Source of the DNA: Symsagittifera roscoffensis
Taxonomy: Eukaryota; Xenacoelomorpha; Acoela; Convolutidae
Direction of reading: 5' to 3'
Length of the DNA stretch: 64,000 bases
Assembly (NCBI RefSeq): GCF_963678635.1
Contig: NC_087064.1
Location: 54,752,338-54,816,337, forward strand
The position numbers and the translations under genes are program-made. Below, one piece after another: positions 1 through 10,800 of the stretch. Each line of letters begins with the position of its first letter. Within the stretch, counting starts at the first letter, position 1. A model generated the notes under the pieces. The model did not search any database. It saw only the letters and a program-made list of their open reading frames with translations, and was not told where the DNA came from.

Positions 1-59
1 CTCATCCCCCATATGCTTTTTAAAGCACAAATTGATGTATTTAGCAATCAGTAATGTAT

Positions 60-420
60 TCTTTAGAAAAACTAGTCTACCTGTATTCGGTTTGGAACAA
101 TTTCTGAGCCGGATTTAAAAGTCGCTCACGCGTTTATAGCACGAAGTACAGCGCGCGTTAGTTTTCCCAAATTGGCAATTTTAAAACCCTTATAACTTCG
201 CGACAAATTATCACTGGTAAGTTATCTTGTTTAATTTGAGCTCAAGACATTAAGAGCTTCAGATGTAGGAAAAAAAATTCCGTCAATCAAAAATGGCTGA
301 TTAAACATTCGAAATGCGTCTGGAAACAATCACCCTTAGCACAAATATTCCGTCGCTTTCTTCGAAAGTCGGAATAATTATCCGGAAACTTTTGCCCTTT
401 ATAAGCATTACTTGGGTTAC
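60..420 (-). repeat. Inverted partial copy of the hairpin-bounded repeat family
   Basis: Read on the minus strand, this segment resembles the repeat at 11208-11990. Shared blocks include the stretch around 'aaattgccaatttgg' next to 'aacgcg', and the 'agcacaaatatt' block beside 'ctttcgtaac'-like sequence. No clean ends are visible, so the limits are approximate. Confidence 0.5.
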
Positions 421-548
421 TTGCGATATAATATTGGAATTGTGAATGAGTTGAAATTCGGTTTTCTGCTGTAGATTTCTGACTTTTGTCGACGGAAATC
501 TGTTGGCCTGAATAATTCCGCTAGTTCGCCTTTCCTAGTTCTCCTTGA

Positions 549-1545
549 AAGAGTCAATGAGTGTAGTGAAGACTCTTATATAGGCCATGGTGATTTTATT
601 GTTTTTTTTTAGGAAAAGGTCTTAAACTTTGTTAGCATTCAAATCTGATTCTTCGCGGTTTGACTTTTCAGTGGAATGCAAACTCCACTATCGAACAGCA
701 AAAGTGTAAAGTTCACGACAACGTGGATTTTGAAGTTTCAAAATTGGGATTTTAATTTTCAGATTTTTCAGCAGATTAAAAAGTCTACCTATTGATTCAG
801 CTTTCTCAAACGAGTTAATTGAATTTAAAAAAGTGTCAATCATAAATTGTTCTTGAAATTCGAAGAGCTGTAAAGCCTTATATTTTGTCTTTTTTGAAGT
901 TGTAAAGGTGAAGTTTTTTTTTAAAAAAAAAAAGAATTCAGACTCTTATATAGGTGCTGATTATTTCGTTTTTTTTTCAGAGAAAATCTTAAAATTTTTC
1001 AGGCTCAAATTTACTTTTTCGCTGTTTGACTTTTGATTTCTTATCAAGTTCAATTCATTGTCTTTGTTAGAAGGAAGTTAAACTTCACTATTGAACAGCA
1101 AAATGTAAAGGTCTCAAAAAACGTGATCGACTTATAGTTTCGAAAGTGGAATTTAATTTTCAGATTTTCTAGCGGACTAAAAATTTACCTATTGATCCAA
1201 GTTGGGTTAATTAAATAAAAAAACTGCGTGTTTTTGATAACACTCAATTTTGAAGTTCTATTCTAATTCATTTGCCAAAAGGAAAGAAAATTACGCTCTT
1301 TAAGGAAACAAATTTTGGGAAAAAAAAATAAGGAAAGAAAATTATGCTAATAAAATGGTGTGAAGAAACGCGAAGGGCTTTAGTTTTGAAAGTGGATTTT
1401 ATTTTCGAGTTTTCCGTCTGAATAAAAAGTTAACCTTTCAGTCTTTTCTAGTTTTTGTAAATCTGGTTAATTTTATGGAAAAAATGCCAGTCATACAAGG
1501 TTTAATTTTTGAGTTCATTGACACTTTTTCATCTTTATGTTGGCT
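549..1545 (+). repeat. MITE-like repeat, two overlapping or nested partial copies
   Basis: Two copies of the motif gactcttatatagg (about 569 and 940) are each followed by a T-run, 'aggaaaagtctta', 'ttcgcggtttgact' and 'tatcgaacagcaaa'. The segment closes with 'gagttcattgacac' (about 1511), which is roughly the reverse complement of the opening 'gagtcaatgagtgt'. The same order of blocks recurs at 12267-12671 and 16705-17164. Confidence 0.55.
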
Positions 1546-1592
1546 ATGTGCATATAAGAACGAGTATACATGCATCTCGTGTTCGTTTGCAG

Positions 1593-1806
1593 GTGAAGTC
1601 GAAGGAGTTGGAGGAGAAGAATGCGTTGGCGAATGCGAAGTTGAAGCAGATGGTGGCGGATCAGCAGGCGGCAGAGAGTAAGAAGACGGAGGGCGAGGCA
1701 CTGCAGGTGAAGCTGAAGGAGATGAGCGAGTACATCTCGGTGAAGAGGGCAGATGTGATGCACCAACTGGCGGCTGTAGAACCAGCCGTAGAAGACGCAA
1801 AGCAGG
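1593..1806 (+). CDS. DYNC1H1: Dynein exon w1: stalk coiled coil 1
   Basis: Acceptor TTTGCAG, donor CAGG|GTCAGT. It opens in phase 0 with [18 protein letters not shown] and ends with one spare G. The heptad-like run of K, E, Q and A residues and the EPAVEDAKQ ending mark the upward helix of the stalk, leading to the microtubule-binding domain. Encodes residues 1-71 of the partial product plus a split codon completed by either w2a or w2b. Confidence 0.93.
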
Positions 1807-4800
1807 GTCAGTTCAAATCACGTTATTTCGCTCAATTTCAGGTCAGGAAGGAGCTGTTCTTTAAAACTTCTTATTAAGCTGATAACTACGTAACTATAGA
1901 GAAAACTCATAAATTAGTTCTGACGTTGCAGTTATAGGATGCATTGATGACTAAATTTTGCTCCTTTTTGAATTGTCTTGGTATGCCAAAAAGTAAGTTT
2001 TTAAGTTCAGATATGGCATGAAAATTTAATTGGCATGTTTTATCTAGTTTCAAATTTTCGAGACATCATATATTAAATAAGTTCATCCTCAATATTATAT
2101 TGATAGAACAAAAGTGTCCAGGCTAACGCTGTCATGTTGATATTGCGGACAATGCTTGTATTTTGGAAACTATGTTTGCAGCTGTGAAGCAAATTAAGAA
2201 AGATCATCTGAGAGAAATCAAAGCTCTCAAAACCCCTCCGAAGCCAGTAGAAATGGCAGTGAGCTCACTAGTTCTCCTGCTGGGCAAGAAATTCACAGAG
2301 TGGAAGGACATCAAGGCCTTCATGGCCAGTGATTCATTTATCAAAAGCATCATAGAATTCGACTCGGAGAGCATCTCGTATGTTTCTAGGATGCCACCTT
2401 TTTCAGGATATATTGATTGACTGGCTCGATTTGGTGAATTGGGATCTCTTTAAGCCGGCATCTTAAGTCATTTCTTAACGCTAGTTGGAGATGGATTCTT
2501 GCTTAAAATGGCATAAATGACTGGCTTAAGTGACACTCGAAGCGGAGAACTTGGAACATTTAACTATCAACTTTCATATGGAGTGTTTCACGTTTTTTTT
2601 GTATTCCTGATTAAAATGGATCTTGTTTGTTTTTTCCCTTTCAGACTGCTGATACTACAAGTGACTTAGGTTTAGGGTTCTTTTGATTCTTTTCAGCTGT
2701 GAGCTCCATCAAGCGTCAGAATCTAGTTGAGATCAGGACAATGAACAATCCCCCTCCCCCAGTCAAAATCACTCTGGAGAGTGTCTGCCTCATGTTGGGA
2801 GAAGGAACTCCCACTTGGAGAGATATCCGCCAGTTAATAAACACGGCAGACTTCATCCCCAGGATTCTGAACTTTGACGCTGACCAGATCTCGTACGTGG
2901 TTGGGGGCTCTTTATCTTTCTCTCCTTTCACATATTTTCATGATTTTCTATACTCAAAACTGAAATGTAGAAACTTTAGAAAGCTCATCTTTCTAAAAAT
3001 TTTGGTGCGATAACTCAAGTTCAATTAAAATTGATTATGATAAATATAGATAAAGATAAAAGCATCGATGGGTTTACAAATGGTTAAATGGCTGCTGATA
3101 TGTCTAGGCCGTCGCAGCCAAACCGAGTTTGTCCTTCTTTAAAAGCTCTGCATTTCAGCGTTGAGATTCATCTTGTGAAAACTGCATGCTTCCCTGTTCC
3201 TTTTCTGAATAAAAAATAGACGTTTGTGTTCTCAGTTTGAGTGAAAATAGGAAACGAAGCTTAATACTAATTTAGGGACGAAATTCGTGAACAAATGAAC
3301 AAAAAGTACCTCTCAAATCCGGATTACACCTTCGAGAAAATCAACAAAGCAAGTCAGGCGTGTGGACCTATGGTAAAGTGGGCAATTGCCCAGGTGAGCT
3401 ACGCAGAGATGCTGCGCAAAGTGGATCCACTTAGACATGAGTTGAGTAGTTTGGAGAACCAGGCGGCCGAGAATCAGGCGAAAGCGGATGAGACTAATAA
3501 GTTGATTGCAGATCTGGAAGCGAGTATCGCTAAATACACGGCGGAGTATGCCCAGTTGATCAGCCAGGCTCAGAGTATCAAGACGGATGCCGAGTTGGTT
3601 GAAGCAAAGGTCAGTTGAGGGCGATCTAGACAGTAAAAAAGCCTGAAACCTTTTAAAAAAATCGTTAAATAGAAAAAATAAACCGATAGAGGTGTATTGC
3701 ATGATTACCCTTGCGATAGCAAGGGTATTGCAATCGGGTAGAAGACTTTTTTCTCGTAAACAACTTTGTCCGCAGGACTCATTTGTCTCCTGGTGGTACC
3801 GTGGTTCATAATGAATTCAAAATTGGCAGTGTCTTTTGCACATTTAACCTGGTGGTAACTAATACGCCTAGGGCGGCAAAGGTCTCGGGTTCGAATCTGA
3901 CCAGGACCAGTTTTTTTCAAACGCTAAATGTTCCGGTTCAAAAAAAATTCGGCCTATTCGCTTGTTTTGTCGGCTTAATTGCCTTATCTAACAATCATTT
4001 TTTAGCTGTAAATAGTTTTACCTGCAGTTGCTTTTAGCTTTTAAAAATCCGGCCGAATGGTAATCTGCTTTTCACATTGGTTGTAATTTTACCAGCTCGA
4101 TTTGTTAAAATTTCACTTTTTTAATTTTTTTTCGTCTTTTATCGGCTCAATAAGTTTTGGCCTAATTAATATCGACTTATTGGCCTCATATTGCGTCGTT
4201 ACGTCCGAAAAAACTTGTTGTGCGCGTGTGTGTGCTCTGAGGGGAAAGGGACCTAACATTTTTAGTAAGTTAAGAATTTTATGAATTTCTTTTCGGCATG
4301 AAGGGTTTCTGTTCAGGTTTTTTGGCTTTGTTACCGCTTGATAATTATAAATTCAAAACCAATCAAATATCCGGCGCTTCAGGCGTAGAGGTAAAACAAC
4401 TGCTTGAGACGGCAAAGATTTGCGGTGCGTATCCGGCTGGGGCCTTTTTTGCAAAATAGAGTTTTTGTGCTTTTTCGGATTATCATCCGTCTGTTTATTT
4501 TTGTCGTCTTAGATCCCTTAGCTCGATTGTTCAGCTTTATTCCTAGTTGCTGTAACCCCCATGCTTGAGACGACAAAGCCCGGGAGTTCAATTCCAGTTG
4601 AGAGTGTTTCTTGTAAATAGAAAATTTTGGGCAATTAAGATTATTGTCTGTCTGCTTATTTTCGTCTGCTTAGTTTCGTAGAAAAGACTTTTTTGAAAAC
4701 TTGAATTCTGTATAGCAATTCCAAAGCTCTTTGTAGAGTTTCTAATGGTGCTAGCAATTTTGTTACGGATTTTTTGGACTTTTGCTGCAGTTTTTATTGA

Positions 4801-7800
4801 CAAAAACGATTTTTTTGTTTGATTTTCATAGTCATTCATATTCGTATCGCAAGTGGTGCGAAGCTCAGCTTCGCCTCTGTGTTATGTTTGCTATTAGCAA
4901 GCCTTAACTGCATGTTTAATTTGATGATTTGACTTTATTACTAATTGAAAATTGAGCAGAAGCAATTTTTTTGTAACTTGAAAGGATGGCGAAATACTTA
5001 GTGTTTGATTTGGATAATTGCACTTAGGTGACCCGAAGTCGAGCCCTGTTGGGCAGTTTGGAGAGTGAGAAAGTGCGATGGGAGGCAGGCAGCGAGACAT
5101 TCAAGGCACAGATGGCCACCATAGTCGGAGATGTGATCCTGTCTTCCGCCTTCATGGCCTATGCCGGATACTTTGACCAGAGCATGCGACGTGTGTTGGT
5201 GCAGGCATGGAGCAAACAGCTGCAGCAGTCCAACATCATCTTCAGAACTGACTTGGGTTAGTTTGATAATTGCCATATGCGTATATGGAATTGGAATCTA
5301 CCCTAATGAAGGAAATTACAAAAAACTCTAGTTTTAAATTTGACTTCTTGTATCGTTGATTGGCTGAAGAGAAGGGTCAGCTAAAAATTTCACCCAGTGA
5401 AAAATGGTTTTAGTAAACTTAGCGATGGTTTAATGAAAACCTCTTTTCTGCTGTTCAGCTTTGGTGGAGTATCTCTCCTCTGCGGACGACAGACTCTCCT
5501 GGCAGGCCAACTCGCTCCCGGCTGACGACCTCTGCGTGGAGAATGCCATCATGCTCAAGAGATTCAACAGATACCCGCTTGTGATCGACCCCAGTGGCCA
5601 GGCCACAGAGTTCATTTCCAAGGAGTACAGGCACAAGAAGATCACCAAGACAAGGTGCACTGATATTTTTGCTATTTTTCCATGAGACAGTCAAAATACT
5701 GGGAAAAGTTTTTTTTCTATTAACTCTGATATGCATAAAATTGAATAAATCATGACATTATAACCAGCTAGAATCTTTCCGAGTGTTTTCAACACTTAAT
5801 TTTTTTTGGAATTGTGAAACAGAAGTATTAGGATTCCCTTAACAAATTCCACCTTCCCTTTTACGAGAGCTAGAAAACTCCTTGCTAGTTTCATGATTAG
5901 TGTATGCGCAGCAGTTGAATAAGTCATTGTCATATATAGTCATGGATTCTTTTCTTGGTACGACAAGTATATGCTGAAGAGATCTGACAGTCTCGTGCTT
6001 TTTAAGAGTCGATGAACATAGTTCAGACTTTTTATAGGTCGTGATGATTTTTTGCGTTTTCAGGAAAAGTCTTGTAATGCTCTAATATCAAAAAGATATA
6101 ATGCTCTAATCTCTAATACTTATAAGAATGCCCGGAGGTAATATGCACTTTTTGAGTTCAATTAAGTTCATTTGTTAGAAGATAGGCAAAATGCACTCTC
6201 CAATTATGAAAAAAATGAAATATGATCTATTTCTAGTTTTGAAAGTGGATTTAGTTTTTAGATTTCCCAATGGAAGAAAAACTTTTCCTATTAATACAGT
6301 TTGCTCATATTGGGTTAATTTATCACACAGTGCCAATTTTAAGTTGCTACTGAAATTCAAAGAGCTTTAAGACTTTCCAAAGAACTTTAAGACATATACT
6401 TTTTTGTTTGAAATTCGAAAGTTGAAGTTTGTCCAAATAACAAGTCTTTTTTTTGTTTCTTTGCGTTCATTGTTTCTTTTCCAACTGTCTGTTGGCTATT
6501 TTCTTCAAATTGTATTGCTTTTATATATCTTTCGTTAGAGACTTTCACAATAGAATGAATTTGTTTTAGCTTCTTGGACTCCAACTTCCGAAAGCACTTG
6601 GAGAGTGCCCTTCGATTCGGAAACCCACTTCTGGTACAAGACGTTGAGTCTTACGATCCGATCTTAAACCCTGTTCTGAACCGAGAAGTTCGCCGAACTG
6701 GAGGACGTGTCTTGATAACAATTGGTGACCAGGATATTGATTTGTCGCCGACATTTGCGATCTTCCTCTCAACGCGAGACCCGACTGTGGAGTTCCCGCC
6801 TGATTTGTGCAGCCGAGTGACATTTGTGAATTTCACAGTGACGAGGAGTTCGCTGCAGAGCCAGTGTCTGAATACGGTTCTGAAGTCTGAGCGACCAGAC
6901 GTAGATGAGAAGCGGTCGGATCTGCTGAAGTTGCAGGGAGAGTTTAGACTGAAGTTGAGGCACCTGGAGAAGTCGCTGTTGAATGCATTGAATGAGTCAA
7001 AAGGATCGATTCTGGAAGACGACAAGGTCATTATTAGTTTTTATATACACTAATCTTTGCTATGCTAGTGGTCCTCTTCAACAGTTCAGAATGAAACTGT
7101 ATCTATGAAAGTGCGAAACCAGAAAATCCTAATCAGATTAGAAATTTATCCATTGAAACAAATGGAACATCTATAGTTCGTTGAAAGAATTGAAATTTAG
7201 GTATTGCCAGAGTCTTGTCAAAAGTCTAAATGTTAAATCATACTGTACTTGGCGCTTACGAGGGAATTAATTGGAAAGATTTACCGAATTCATGATTGTA
7301 TTACTAGGTTCCATGAACAATAAATGATTGCTTCATTTACGAATCAGATCGTTTTCAAGGGTAAATATGTGTTTTTGATCTGTTCATGTTGTTGTGCAGG
7401 TGATCACAACCCTGGAGACGCTGAAGAAGGAGGCGGCGGAGGTGCAGAAGAAGGTGGAGGAGACTGACGTCATCATGGCCGAGGTAGACGCCACCTCACA
7501 GCAGTACGCTCCGCTGGCCACCGCATGCAGCAAGTATGTGCCATCACTATCTTGTCTTCTTTATCACTCATAACTTCCGAAACTAATGATTGCTATCGAA
7601 TCTCAAATTTGCTCGGATTAGAATGCGTAAATGACTGTATGAATTGAGTTTATCTGTTTTTTGAGTAGTAGTAGCAACAATACTTAAATTTTACTAGGCA
7701 GAATTGAAAAGAGATTTGCCTTTTAAATGAAAGTCATCAATTGAGATAGTGACCCTTTTTTTACTGGAAATCCACCTTGACTTAATGTGTCTTAAAAATG

Positions 7801-10800
7801 AATTAGACGGAAGTATCCTATGATTCTGAATTCCGATGACAGATGTATTCATTTGGATTGCATTGATCTCCAATCCAAAAAGCGCTGACTCGTACGATTG
7901 AATGGTTTTGCCTAATCATTTATCTTGTGGTAATTTTGGACCTGTCTTTCAGTGTGTACTTCACCTTGGAGGCCCTGAACCAGGTGCATTTCCTGTACCA
8001 GTACTCACTACGCTTCTTCCTCGAAATATTCCACGCGGCCCTGCAGGGCAAAGGGGCGACTGACAGCAAGAACCCACTGAATGGAGTGAACGACCCGGGA
8101 CAGAGACTGAAGATCATCAACAGACTGCTGTTTGCACTCACCTTTGAAAGGGTGTCCAGGGGCATGTTGCATCAAGACAGAATGACCTTCGCAGTGTTGT
8201 TGGCCAGGATTCAAATGAAGGGAAATCCAGGGTATGTTTAAAATGCCGAGTGTGATCTTTCAAAATGACGTTTTGATTGTGCTATCGGACGGAACATGGT
8301 TTATATTTGAAGGATAAAACCACTAAAGAGACATCAAAATTACGGTGTTCGCGTAATTTTATGACATAATTTGTGACTGGTTAAACGAAAATTATTTGGT
8401 ACATTCAAATTAGTATCTAACCTGTGTTTATAACTGGAGGTATAATCATGTGTCTTTTTCAGGTTACAAGCCGAACTTGGGTAAATGAATTGACTAACTG
8501 TTATTTTCTGAATCTGATATAAAACAAAATTCAATTATTCAAATGCAACACTTACACTGAAACTGGTAAAAGTAAATGCGAGCGAATAGTTTGTCAGTTG
8601 AAAAGCATGGATTTGCAAGTTAAACATTTAAATTGTCTGTCGTCTCGAAGCATAAATTGGGGACATAATATTTCTGACTATGGTAATGCCAAACTAACTA
8701 ATATTATCCTGTAAAGAAGCAGTCATCAGACTAAACGAAATGTTTTGTCCTGTGCCACAGAAAAAGCATGTGCATTTTCTAATCGATATAATTGAATGTA
8801 ATGAATTTGGTTGGTTTGGGTCACTCAAGTTGGAACACTTTTGTTTTCCCAGAGACCACGGATTCGACCCGGAGTACAGACACTTTATAGAGGGTAACCA
8901 GAAGGTAGTGATGGCCAATCCGCCCCTGATACTTCCTGGACTGCAGTTGGAACAGGCGGAGAGAATGACCAAACTGGCATCGTCGTTGCCAGCATTCAAG
9001 AGCATCTACAACAGCGTAGAGTCCAGTCGCGAAGTGAGTTTAATCTCAGCGTATTTCCTCGGCTTCAGAAAATATCGTTAATAGCTACTCGAGACATTTT
9101 ATAATCAAAAGGCACTGTACTGTGTTTGTTTTGCATTTGAAACGGGGATCTAATACCTGTAAAGCATCGCACTAACGACTGTAAGTTGAAGTTCTTAGGT
9201 CTTCATGTGGAATTCAAAAAGAAAAGTGTTTTAGCAGAAAGGATTCCAGGTGTATTCCATTGTCCTTTTTGATCATCTATTTTAAGATAGGTAGCCCTTA
9301 TTTTGCCTCTATTAGTTGATTCAGTTTATTGACAAAATAGCGAGCCATATTAAAGTGACCAGACAACCTTAAGGAGAGCAGGAAAGAAGGGTTAAAAGAG
9401 ATCAACTGCGGTTGTCCGCAATGAGCTGTGAGCTTATTTAGGTGATTAATAACTTTAATCTACTCAAGAAAAAATTTTAGTTTTCGAACTGGCTGAACGA
9501 GACCTATCCGGAGACGAAGGTACCGGAGGAGCTGTGGCAACTTCCGAGTGGAGCGAAACCACTGAACAAAGTGGGCACTGCTCTCTACAATCTACTGCTG
9601 GTGGAGGCATTCAGACCGGACAGACTGTTGGCAGCTGTCAATCTCTTCGTAGCATCAATCATGGGGGAGGAGTTCCTCAATGTGATCGACTCGCCCCTGG
9701 ATCTGAAGAGAGTTGTAGAAGAAGAGGTGGAGATATATTTCATCCTTAAAGAAAAGTTTTTAAATTGCACTACAAGACTACAATCTGATTGGCAAAAGTG
9801 AAATGTCAAGGAAATAAATTTACCAAAATTTTGCCTGGGGTCATAAGCTGGGGGCTAGAGGCTTCTACCGAAAAAAAACATTGATAATTCTTACATTTAG
9901 TGAACTAAGGACTTTAGTGAACATGTTTTTTGAGTTAAGCCCTAGCTTCGTAAAGGCGGCTTACAGAATATTGTATGCTGCAATAACGACGACCAAGAAC
10001 TGAGTATCCTTTACGACCACGAATCATGTTAGATTTCTTAAATAAAATGGTTTGTTCTGCTAAGGTGAACTGTGGCACAGCTGTGCTGATGTGTTCTGTG
10101 ACTGGATTCGACGCATCAGGAAAAGTGGAGGATTTGGCTGCAGACACTGGCAAACAGCTCACCGCCATCTCAATCGGTAAACGGCAACCTGAATTACTAT
10201 GCCTGATGGATATCTTGAAATAAGTTTTTCGCAGTAAAATCAGCACAAAATACGTTGGATTTGGTATATTTTAGGATCTGCTGAGGGTTTCAAACAAGCG
10301 GACAGCGCGATCAGCATGGCCGCCAAGTCAGGTCGATGGGTGCTGCTGAAGAACGTGCATTTGGCCCCTCAATGGCTAGCAGGAATAGAGAAGAAACTCC
10401 ACAGTTTGACCCCAAATCCCCAATTCAGACTGTTCTTGACGTGTGAAATAACTCCGAAGCTCCCAATGAATTTGGTGCGAGCGGGACGCGTCTTCGTGTT
10501 TGAGCCGCCTCCTGGAATCAAAGCGAACTTGATGAGGACTTTCGCTGAAATACCAGCGAGCAGAATTACCAGAGTAAGATATTTTTTCTAATCATACTTT
10601 AGTGTGTCCAAATTTTTCGTTTGCCATGTTCGAGCGTTTTGCTGTTGTGTGCTGGGATTATATTTGCCTACTTGAAGAATTTCACAAATTGAATTTCAAA
10701 AACTGCAACTGAAGAAATTCAAATACCGGTTTCGAGAACCAAGATCTCTTGGAGTTCATTCGGATATATTCGAGTTCCGATCTGTTTTGTTTCTAGGCCC

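Larger units (their letters stand above)
1..1592. other. Upstream intron of the dynein gene (partial)
   Basis: The first recognisable dynein exon starts at 1593 behind a TTTGCAG acceptor, so this AT-rich stretch is most simply the 3' part of an intron whose upstream exon lies outside the window. Short reading frames inside it resemble no protein I know. It holds an inverted copy of the hairpin-bounded repeat (about 60-420) and MITE-like sequence (about 549-1545), listed separately. Confidence 0.75.
7027..10274 (+). other. Introns between w6 and w12: no recognised content
   Basis: The introns 7027-7399, 7534-7952, 8232-8852, 9034-9480, 9727-10064 and 10177-10274 are AT-rich, GT-AG bounded, and show no repeat block, RNA gene or extra exon that I can recognise. 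Open frames running from an intron into an exon (for example upstream of 8853) are chance extensions past the splice acceptor. Confidence 0.6.

Noticed and set aside
1438-1800. Minus-strand 120-codon frame
   Set aside because: It is the reverse of the stalk coiled-coil exon and is low-complexity Ser/Pro, a shadow.
2182-2377. Exon w2a as a dead duplicate of w2b
   Set aside because: It keeps an open frame, both splice sites, exact length and the hydrophobic pattern at 38% identity. A neutral copy that old would carry stops.
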